Positions 45,176 to 52,160 of a DNA stretch of 64,000 bases are shown here, one piece after another. Position 1 is the first letter of the stretch, and each line of letters begins with the position of its first letter. Both the position numbers and the translations under genes were made by a program. The stretch comes from CBDCWQ01 sp965223435 (GTDB taxonomy: Bacteria > Myxococcota > Kuafuiibacteriia > Kuafuiibacteriales > Kuafuiibacteriaceae), in contig CBDCWQ010000023.1 of the NCBI GenBank assembly GCA_965223435.1, positions 806,001 through 870,000 of the forward strand, given 5' to 3'. The notes beneath the pieces were generated by a model. The model did no database searches and was not told the origin of the DNA. It saw only the letters and a program-made list of their open reading frames with translations.

Positions 45176-46414
45176 ATGTCGCGGGTTTCGGACCGGGCGA
45201 TCCTCTGGGTGACGGGTGTTGCCCACGCTTCGAGCCACGCCTGGGAGCTGATTTTTCCGGCCGTAGCCGTCCCGATGGCGCAGGGTTTTGGTGTCCCCTT
45301 CGAGGACGCGCTGCGCCTGTCTTTCACGCTCTACTTCCTCTTTGGCTTGGGGGCCCCCCTGGCAGGTTGGCTTTCTGATCGTTTTGGAGGCTGGTGGGTG
45401 GTCTTGGGGGGCCTTGGGCTCGGTGGCGTGTCCGGCGTGTTTGTGGCCCTTGCAAGCGACTTCACGACCCTCCGAATCGCCTTTGCGTTCTTGGGCCTGG
45501 CGGCGTCAGCGTATCATCCGGCGGGACTTTCGTTGCTGTCGCTTCGTTTCTCACAGCGCATGGGACGAGCTTTTGCGGTCAACGGCATTGCGGGCGGGCT
45601 GGGAATTGCGCTTACCCCGCTTGTCGCGGGACTGGTGACCTCCGTCTGGGGCTGGAAAAGCGCATTTGTTGTCCTGTGTGTTCCGGGACTTTTGGTCGCT
45701 GTCTTTGCCCTAGTGATTGGAAGACAGACAACCGGTGACCTTGGTTTGTCAAAGAGCAAGGAATCCCCCAGCACCGAGGAGCCCTCATCGTCGTCGCCCG
45801 GTCGTTTGATTCTTCTGGGGTTCATTTTTGTCGCGGGTGGTTTGATTTACCGGCTGCATACCTTGGTTGTGCCGGCCCTGCTGCAGCTTCGGGTCCCCGG
45901 TCTGGCCTATCTCGAGGAACTTCTTCCTTCTTGGCGCTTGAGCCACGTCGAGAATCTCGCGGCCACGTTTTTGACAACCCTTGCGTACACCATGGGGGTC
46001 GTTGGGCAATGGGTTGGCGGCCGCATCGCCGACCGAAAGCCATTGCTCGGGTCTTACCTCGGGTTTCATCTGGTGGCGTTCCCCTTTTTGGTGGCGCTCG
46101 GGTTCGTGTCTGGCATGCCCCTTGTTTTTTGTCTCTTCGGGTACGTTTTTTGTGCCATTGGCCTGCAACCCATCGAGAACAGCTTGGTCGCTCGTTTTAC
46201 GCCGTCTCGGTGGCGGGGTCGGGCGTTTGCGGGGAAGTTCGTGTTGGTGTTCGGGGTAGGCTCGTTCGGGACGTGGATTGTCGGTTGGGTGATGCCTTGG
46301 GGTGGCCTCGCAGCCTCAGTCTACGTTGCCGCTGGCTTGGAGGTGTTCTTGCTGCTCATGGTGTTCGGATTGTGGCTGCTCGTGCGGCCGAAGGGTGCAT
46401 CAAGCGATGCGTGA
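45176..46414 (+). CDS. Major facilitator superfamily transporter (412 aa)
   Basis: Inner-membrane secondary transporter with about 12 hydrophobic segments in two halves joined by a Ser/Glu-rich loop (ESPSTEEPSSSSPG). The motif between TM2 and TM3 reads GWLSDRFGGWWVVLGG, and a matching GGRIADRK occurs in the second half, as in MFS proteins. Substrate cannot be told; the general look is of the fosmidomycin-resistance/YnfM-like drug exporters. I chose the ATG at 45176, which has AGGAGG directly upstream at unusually short spacing. A GTG at 45164 has better-spaced GAAGG, and the frame is open to a GTG at 45122. Confidence 0.87.
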   Translation: MSRVSDRAILWVTGVAHASSHAWELIFPAVAVPMAQGFGVPFEDALRLSFTLYFLFGLGAPLAGWLSDRFGGWWVVLGGLGLGGVSGVFVALASDFTTLRIAFAFLGLAASAYHPAGLSLLSLRFSQRMGRAFAVNGIAGGLGIALTPLVAGLVTSVWGWKSAFVVLCVPGLLVAVFALVIGRQTTGDLGLSKSKESPSTEEPSSSSPGRLILLGFIFVAGGLIYRLHTLVVPALLQLRVPGLAYLEELLPSWRLSHVENLAATFLTTLAYTMGVVGQWVGGRIADRKPLLGSYLGFHLVAFPFLVALGFVSGMPLVFCLFGYVFCAIGLQPIENSLVARFTPSRWRGRAFAGKFVLVFGVGSFGTWIVGWVMPWGGLAASVYVAAGLEVFLLLMVFGLWLLVRPKGASSDA

Positions 46415-46456
46415 CACTGGTTTCTCTGTTGCGCCCAACATCCATGATGATCTTAA

Positions 46457-46492
46457 CCTGGACCTGGACCTGGACCTGGACCTGGACCTGGA
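46457..46492. repeat. Hexanucleotide tandem repeat (CCTGGA)6
   Basis: Six perfect copies of CCTGGA (36 bp) in the 102-bp gap between the convergent MFS transporter and c-di-GMP regulator genes. Not inside a plausible coding frame. Such arrays vary in copy number by slippage. Confidence 0.9.
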
Positions 46493-46516
46493 GGTCGATG
46501 CAACTGATGCGTGGCA

Positions 46517-48646
46517 TTACTCGCCGGGTTCCTTGTTTTGGCTGCGCACGGATCTGGCTTCGAGCCACTCGGTAAAAGTTTGTGCGTTGAGGGGGCGGCT
46601 AAAGTAATATCCCTGAACGATTTCGCAGCCCTCTTCGGTGAGGTAGTCTAGTTCGCCGATGGATTCGACGCCCTCCGCCACCACTTGTAGACGAAGACGC
46701 TTGGACAGGGAAATAATGGAGGACACGATAGCTTTGGTGTCGGGGTTGGTCATGACGTCTCCAATGAAGGAACGATCGATTTTCAGCGTGTCGATTGGAA
46801 ACTTCCGGAGGTAGGTTAAAGACGAGTAGCCCGTCCCAAAGTCGTCGAGCGCAACCTTCACACCGAGGGCTTTGATCTGATGGATGATGGCTTCACCGTT
46901 GTCGAGATCCTCCATCAGGACGTTTTCGGTGATCTCCACTTCGAGGTATTCAGGGCTGAGTCCGGTTTCATCGAGGACCTCGGAGATGGTGTTGAGCAAG
47001 GTTTCGTTACGAAACTGTTTGCCCGACACATTGACCGCCATGCGGAGCGGCGTGAGGCCCATGTCCAGCCATCGTTTGGCTTGTTGGCATGCGGTTCGTA
47101 TGACCCAGGCTCCGATGGGGACGATGAGTCCGGTTTCTTCGGCCAAAGAGATGAAGTCGAGGGGGGCGACTGGTCCGCGTTGCGGGTGCCTCCATCGGAT
47201 GAGGGCCTCGACCCCCATCGGTTTTCCGGTGCTCACGTCTATTTGGGGTTGGTAGTGGAGTTCGAACTCGTCTCTTTCCAGCGCCAGCCGGAGCCCGTTT
47301 TCCAAAGATAGACGTTCCAGCGCCTGCGCGGTCAATGAACGTTCGTAGAAGCGGTAGGTGTTTCTGCCTTGAGATTTTGCGTAGTACATGGCTGTGTCCG
47401 CGTTCCTTAAGAGCACATTCACGTCCATGCCATCCTTTGGAAAGATGGCGATGCCTACACTCACGGTTGTGTTGATATCGTGTCCTTCTAGCTCGAACGG
47501 TTCGGCGATGGCACATGTGATTCGGTTTGCAACAACGGCAGCGTCTTCTGCTCGTCTCAGATCTGATAACAAGATGACAAACTCGTCGCCGCCCAGGCGA
47601 GCCACCGATGAATCCTGGTCTGCCGCATGTTGGTCTGAGCGGGTGACGCAATCTGATTTTCGCACACATGCACGAAGCCGGTCCGCGACCTGCATCAGCA
47701 GTTGATCACCAACGTGGTGGCCCATGGTGTCATTGATTTGCTTAAATGAGTCCAGGTCAAGGCAAAGTAAGGCCCCACAGCGTTCGTAGCGGTTCGCTTG
47801 GGCTAAAGCGGTCGAAATATGTTCATGAAGAAAGGCACGGTTTGGGAGGTTGGTTAAACTGTCAAAGAACGCCAGGTGTCGGAGCTGCTCTTCCGCCTTA
47901 CGTTTGTCGGTAATGTCTTGCGCAGTACCCATAAGACGTTCGTCGTCGCCGCTATCGTCCGACCACCAGTAAGCATCCTGCCGTATGATGCGTTCGGTGC
48001 GGTCTTTGAGTACAACACGATGTTCTGAAACAAATCCTGTCCGGGAACTGATGGCGTGACTGAATAACTCGTGGACTCTGGCTCGGTCTTCCTCGTGGAT
48101 TTTCGACAGCAGATCTGAATAACGTTGAATCTGTCCCGGGTTCAGGTCGAATACGCGATGCATTTCCGCCGAAACCTCCAAGCGTCCATCGGATGAAACA
48201 CACTCCCACCCCCCGAGCCGGGCTACTCTTTCAGTGGCTCTGAGCCTACGTTCGCTATCGTGCAACGTTTGCATATATTGCTGAGATCGCAAAATGTAGC
48301 GGATACGGTGGACCAGAATCACGGGCTGGAAGGGCTTGATGACGAAATCGGTGGCGCCGACGTCGTAGGCCCGGTCTATGGAGGGACCGTCGCCAAGCCC
48401 TGTCATGACCACAACCGCGCTGTACTTCCTGTTTGGGAGCTTTTTGAGCTCTGCGCAGGTAGCAAAACCGTCGAGGTCGGGCATCACAAGGTCGAGAAGG
48501 GTGAGGTCGAAGCTCGTCTGCTTCGATAGTTCAATACCTTCGCGGCCGGAGTTTGCTTCTTGGATCTCGAATCCCTCGGGGACCAGAGTCTCCCGAAGGA
48601 GAAGACGACTTACGGGGTCGTCGTCAATGATGAGGATTCGAGCCAT
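46517..48646 (-). CDS. Response regulator with REC-PAS-GGDEF-EAL domains (709 aa), c-di-GMP turnover
   Basis: Cytoplasmic signalling protein that both makes and degrades cyclic di-GMP. Residues 1-120 are a receiver (IIDDD acidic pocket, phospho-acceptor Asp52 in LLDLVMPDLDG, Lys in DFVIKPF). Residues 130-255 form a PAS sensor ending in the PAC signature GTAQDITDKRKAEE. GGDEF is intact near 352. The EAL domain (about 450-700) keeps the catalytic set: EALIRW, NVSGKQF, EVEITEN, DDFGTGYSS, LKID, AEGVE and VQGYYFSRP, so both activities look possible. Between RKSD, the likely inhibitory RxxD site, and the GGDEF loop lies an insertion of about a dozen residues (SDQHAADQDS). No cognate kinase gene is adjacent. 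The ATG at 48646 has only a weak Shine-Dalgarno. Confidence 0.94.
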   Translation of the reverse strand: MARILIIDDDPVSRLLLRETLVPEGFEIQEANSGREGIELSKQTSFDLTLLDLVMPDLDGFATCAELKKLPNRKYSAVVVMTGLGDGPSIDRAYDVGATDFVIKPFQPVILVHRIRYILRSQQYMQTLHDSERRLRATERVARLGGWECVSSDGRLEVSAEMHRVFDLNPGQIQRYSDLLSKIHEEDRARVHELFSHAISSRTGFVSEHRVVLKDRTERIIRQDAYWWSDDSGDDERLMGTAQDITDKRKAEEQLRHLAFFDSLTNLPNRAFLHEHISTALAQANRYERCGALLCLDLDSFKQINDTMGHHVGDQLLMQVADRLRACVRKSDCVTRSDQHAADQDSSVARLGGDEFVILLSDLRRAEDAAVVANRITCAIAEPFELEGHDINTTVSVGIAIFPKDGMDVNVLLRNADTAMYYAKSQGRNTYRFYERSLTAQALERLSLENGLRLALERDEFELHYQPQIDVSTGKPMGVEALIRWRHPQRGPVAPLDFISLAEETGLIVPIGAWVIRTACQQAKRWLDMGLTPLRMAVNVSGKQFRNETLLNTISEVLDETGLSPEYLEVEITENVLMEDLDNGEAIIHQIKALGVKVALDDFGTGYSSLTYLRKFPIDTLKIDRSFIGDVMTNPDTKAIVSSIISLSKRLRLQVVAEGVESIGELDYLTEEGCEIVQGYYFSRPLNAQTFTEWLEARSVRSQNKEPGE

Positions 48647-48730
48647 AGCCGAACTCGCTTACCAGAGTAACATAGTCCCGAATGCGGTTTTTTGGGCCTG
48701 TCCGCGAAGCCATGGAGTGATGGTAGGGTC

Positions 48731-48762
48731 ATGTAGGCAGGTCCTGGCGCGTACTCGCCTAC
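48731..48762. promoter_or_regulatory. Inverted repeat TGTAGGC / GCCTACA upstream of the c-di-GMP regulator
   Basis: TGTAGGC and GCCTACA are separated by 18 nt, about 85 nt before the regulator start. A further CTGTAGG lies near 48809. The half-site resembles the TGTAGG element in the leader of giant gene 2 and may be an operator. Arms seen directly; function inferred. Confidence 0.4.
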
Positions 48763-48896
48763 AGCCCGAATTCGCCCTGCACGATCCGAGCGGAATCTGC
48801 CCCGACTATCTGTAGGTATCGCACACAGCCTCGCCCACCGGTGTTTGTGTGGCAGGGCGCGCTTCTCGGCTGCCGCCGCTGTCCGGGGGGCTAGCG

Positions 48897-50039
48897 CTAC
48901 GGGTTGAGCCTTGCCGTTGGCATGACCCGAAGGAGCACATCGATGACTTCGTCTGCATCTTTGGGTTCGAGTCCTGCATGAACCGGAAGGCACATTTGCC
49001 GAGTCAAGATGGACTCCGTCTTGGGTAGCGCGCCGGGGCCGGACCCCGGGAGGTCTCGAAACACGGGCATGAGGTGGCAAGGAGGACTGTATAGGGCGCC
49101 GGTCTCGATGCCATACTCGTGGCGCATCGTCTGTTTGATTTTGTCTCGGTCAAATCCTTCAGGGAGCATAATGGGATACTTAAAGAAGGCAGGGCGGACG
49201 CCGACGCCGAGAATGGGAGGCCGAATGCTGGGGTGCTCTGTCAAGCGTTCGCGATAGCGAGCCGCCACCGCGCGGCGCTTGGCCACAAATTCGTCCAGAC
49301 GCCGCAGCTGCTGTTGAAGAAGCACCGCACGCACCTCGTCGAGCACCCAATCGTTGCCCTCGTGAATGATTTCTTGCAGCGTGCGCCCCTGGCCGTGGTG
49401 CCGCATCGAACGCGCATAGGCCGCAAGGTCATCGTCGTTGGTGGTGATCATGCCACCCGTGCCGCTCGTCAATACTTTGGTGGAGTAAAAGGAAAAGCAA
49501 GCCGCATCCGTAAGGGCGCCAGCCTCCTGGCCTCGATAAGTTGCGCCGTGGGCGTGGGCACAATCTTCGACCAAGGCGATGCCACGGTCGCGGCAGCCTT
49601 CTTTGAGTCGGTCCAAGTCACTCGAGATGAGCCCTCCGAGATGCACGGCCACGATGGCGGCGGTGTTTTCGGTGACACGACTGAGGGCGTCTTCGACGTC
49701 GATGGAGAAATCACGATTGTCGGTTTCGGCAAAAACAATGCGCGCGTTGGACCGATGGACCGCGGTTGCGGTGGCTACGAAAGTGTTGGTCGGTACAATG
49801 ATTTCTTGGTCCGGTTTGGCATAGTAGCGATAAACTGTTTCGAGGGCTGCGGTGCCACTCGCAACGGTTATCGCGTGTTTGACGCCCAATCGCTGGGCAT
49901 AGGCTTGCTCGAGAGCCTTCGCTTTGGGGCCCAAGATGAGGCGTCCGCCGCGAAGAACGCCGCGGATTTCAGCCAAGACGTGGTCCAGATCTTCTTCGGG
50001 AAAAAGGGGTCGTGCGCTTGCGATTCGTTTTTCGGTCAT
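48897..50039 (-). CDS. DegT/DnrJ/EryC1/StrS-family sugar aminotransferase (380 aa)
   Basis: PLP-dependent aminotransferase that converts a nucleotide-linked keto-sugar to an amino sugar. Fold-type I signatures are visible: VASGTAALE (cofactor phosphate), VPTNTFVATATAV, LVEDCAHAHGA with the Asp that contacts the pyridine nitrogen, and FYSTKVLTSGTGGM with the Schiff-base Lys near residue 186. Full length for the family. Its ATG overlaps the stop of the upstream epimerase gene (ATGA), and AGAG lies 8 nt before it, so translation is probably coupled. With the epimerase it likely supplies an amino sugar for lipopolysaccharide, capsule or protein glycosylation. The exact sugar cannot be assigned. 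Confidence 0.93.
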   Translation of the reverse strand: MTEKRIASARPLFPEEDLDHVLAEIRGVLRGGRLILGPKAKALEQAYAQRLGVKHAITVASGTAALETVYRYYAKPDQEIIVPTNTFVATATAVHRSNARIVFAETDNRDFSIDVEDALSRVTENTAAIVAVHLGGLISSDLDRLKEGCRDRGIALVEDCAHAHGATYRGQEAGALTDAACFSFYSTKVLTSGTGGMITTNDDDLAAYARSMRHHGQGRTLQEIIHEGNDWVLDEVRAVLLQQQLRRLDEFVAKRRAVAARYRERLTEHPSIRPPILGVGVRPAFFKYPIMLPEGFDRDKIKQTMRHEYGIETGALYSPPCHLMPVFRDLPGSGPGALPKTESILTRQMCLPVHAGLEPKDADEVIDVLLRVMPTARLNP

Positions 50040-50959
50040 GGTGTATCTCTTTTTGCCATCATGTTGACGAGGTCTTCAATGCCACTTTCCATGGGGACTT
50101 CAGGCGTCCAACCCAAGTGCTTACGGGCGCGCTCGATGTTCAAAGAGCGGTCCGGCCACAGCTTTCCTGGCGGCGCTGGCTTTTGTACCAGGACGGGCTT
50201 TTGCCCGAGCTTGGTCCCTGCCTCCACACAGTTCGTTGCGATGTCTTTAATGGCGCTCGGCGCCCCCCCACCAATATTCAGGGCGGGCGGCAGTTTTTTT
50301 GTTTCGAGGGCCAGCCCAACGGCACGACATACGTCCTCGATGTTGACGAAATCGATGCGTTGCTCGCCGGTCCCGTAGATTGTGAGTTCTCCTCCGGTGG
50401 CCGCAGCGCGTGCAAAGCGTTCCATTGCGCCGCCCAGACCCATGTCTACGCCGATTCCGGCGCCGTAAATGTTGGCGAACCTCAGCGCGGTTCCTCCGGC
50501 GGCCATCCACACTTCCTCCGCGGCCTCCTTGAGTGCTCCGTACAGTCCGCCGGGATCCGGGGCGAGGTCTTCCGAGTAGGGGCCGAGCGCTGCTCTTTCG
50601 GTGCCGTAGACCGCGACCGTGGATGCGAAGATAAGGCGCTTTACACCATGCTCTTTCGCGCGTTGGCACAGGCGTGCGGTTGCAGTCACGTTGACCCTGA
50701 CCGCCTTTTTGGGGTCCGCCTGGCATTTTTTGGGTCCGCCCCCTCCGGCCAGATGCACGATGGCGTCCACGGGAAAAATTTCTCCGGGATCCATCGCCAA
50801 AAGGTCGCCTCGGTGGTGCCGGACGCTGTCCGGGAATCGCGACAGTACCGCCTCGTTACGCGGCCCGTGACCAAAGGCGACAACGTCGTGGTGGGCAGCA
50901 AGCCGCAGCGTGAGCGTGCTGCCGAGATACCCGTAAGCGCCGGTGACAAGTACTTTCAT
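50036..50959 (-). CDS. NAD-dependent epimerase/dehydratase, extended SDR family (307 aa)
   Basis: Nucleotide-sugar-modifying enzyme. The Rossmann motif GAYGYLGS begins at residue 8, FASTVAVYG carries the catalytic Ser/Thr, and YGALK near residue 140 is the YxxxK pair. Family members act as UDP-glucose 4-epimerases, dTDP-sugar dehydratases and the like; substrate unknown. I chose the ATG at 50959 (MKVLVTGAYGYLG) with GGAGG about 9 nt upstream. Its first bases overlap the stop of a small upstream ORF (ATGA), and its own stop overlaps the aminotransferase start. A reading from 51037 adds 26 residues without family character. Confidence 0.92.
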   Translation of the reverse strand: MKVLVTGAYGYLGSTLTLRLAAHHDVVAFGHGPRNEAVLSRFPDSVRHHRGDLLAMDPGEIFPVDAIVHLAGGGGPKKCQADPKKAVRVNVTATARLCQRAKEHGVKRLIFASTVAVYGTERAALGPYSEDLAPDPGGLYGALKEAAEEVWMAAGGTALRFANIYGAGIGVDMGLGGAMERFARAAATGGELTIYGTGEQRIDFVNIEDVCRAVGLALETKKLPPALNIGGGAPSAIKDIATNCVEAGTKLGQKPVLVQKPAPPGKLWPDRSLNIERARKHLGWTPEVPMESGIEDLVNMMAKRDTP

Positions 50960-51120
50960 ATCTTTTGGACCTCCGGCCCAGGGATTGTCAAAACGATGAC
51001 TCCCTTGGGCACTTTGTTTCTTCCGAAAGGGCGGCACGCCATTTCTTTTAGGGTTGTGCCGTGAACACGGCCTAGTTTGGTGGGCTCGCCGTGGTCGCGG
51101 CCTATAAAGATGCGCTTCAT
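50956..51120 (-). CDS. Hypothetical 54-aa protein overlapping the epimerase start
   Basis: Begins MKRIFIGRDHGEP, ends GPEVQKI, and its TGA overlaps the epimerase ATG by 4 nt, the same arrangement as between the next two genes. Basic, soluble, no family recognised. No Shine-Dalgarno precedes the ATG at 51120, and the frame is open back to 51282. It may be a leader peptide that couples translation to the epimerase, or chance. Confidence 0.4.
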   Translation of the reverse strand: MKRIFIGRDHGEPTKLGRVHGTTLKEMACRPFGRNKVPKGVIVLTIPGPEVQKI

Positions 51121-51614
51121 CGTGGAATTTGCGACCGCCCTATGGGGGATTGCGCGGCGGGTTCGGCCGTCGGTCGTGGGCGTTCCGCTCGGCTTGAGGC
51201 CGAACCTCCGCTTCGCCAAAGCCGTGCGGGCCCACACAGAGAGTTGCGCACAGAGCGCATGGTCCGTATTCGGTTCGGACATTCATCGGCGCGTAACACA
51301 CGTGACCTCAGAACTTCAATCGGCCAGTTTGCCTTGCGACCGTGAAAACCTAGCCAGGGCGATACGCTTGGCCCATGCCAAACCCGCCCCATGGAGGATT
51401 CTTAGGCCCCGCGAAGGGGGAACCGAGGAAAATGCGCCCAATTTGCAGCGACCTATCCACGGAGGACCAATCCGATGGCCGCCGATGGTGTGCGCTCGGT
51501 CACGGGGGCTGTTGGTTTCCCCCCCTTGGCATCCCTCCGGAACGACCGTGATTGTACTCGACATCGGACGTTTGCCTTACATACATCCGTGGGAGCTTGT
51601 AGGGCGTATGTGTT
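51121..51614. other. Intergenic region, no gene recognised
   Basis: About 490 bp between the divergent small ORF/epimerase operon and the Cys-rich lipoprotein gene. Open frames here are mutual shadows with no recognisable motifs. Promoters in both directions are expected but not resolved. Confidence 0.5.
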
Positions 51615-51932
51615 TTGGTCAGGATTGTTTCGCTTGCGGTCCTCGGGCTCGCAGGATGCGGAAGCGAGGGGGACAAGCTTGATCGCCCGACGCTCCGTGG
51701 TCAACCCCTCACCTGCGTTCGCTATTGCGGATGCATGAGAGACCCATGCGCGAAGTATACCTTCAGATATCCCTGGTCAGACGATGCGGAGTGCCGGAAC
51801 GCTTGCGGGTCCTTTCCCGCTGAGGGGCTGAGGTGTTGGACTCAGTTTTGTGAAGAGGCTCCAAACGCTCAAGTTGAGGAGCATGATTGTGAGCACGCCC
51901 GAGGTCAGACGGGGCTTCTGGAGTGCTCCTGA
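51615..51932 (+). CDS. Small Cys-rich lipoprotein (105 aa), TTG start
   Basis: Reads MVRIVSLAVLGLAGC, a short signal peptide with a canonical lipobox (LAGC), then a mature part of about 90 residues with ten further Cys (CVRYCGCMRDPC, ECRNAC, LRCWTQFC, DCEHA, LLEC). The Cys pattern suggests disulfides in the periplasm or on the surface. No family recognised. There is no in-frame ATG or GTG; a stop lies at 51600-51602, so the TTG at 51615 is the only reasonable start, with AGGG about 10 nt upstream. Confidence 0.72.
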   Translation: MVRIVSLAVLGLAGCGSEGDKLDRPTLRGQPLTCVRYCGCMRDPCAKYTFRYPWSDDAECRNACGSFPAEGLRCWTQFCEEAPNAQVEEHDCEHARGQTGLLECS

Positions 51933-52160
51933 TTCTTGTGCTCACACGACTCCATTGATCCCAGAGCTCACCTGTATTCATCCAAACATGTTCGGGTGAT
52001 GTGGGTGAGCGGAGGGAACGGGTGGTCCGGTCACTTCGGTAGGGCAGAATCGGCGGTGACTTGGGCTCTGGGATTCGTGAGGTACAAGGGGCAGCGCAAC
52101 CGATTCGTGGGTTTCAGCAACCGGTAGGTGGCCCGTGGGGTATCGAAGTGATTCGAGGGA

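Noticed and set aside
51077..51682. 201-codon plus-strand frame before the Cys-rich lipoprotein
   Set aside because: No motifs, Arg/Pro-rich shadow composition, and it runs through the lipoprotein's signal peptide in another frame.
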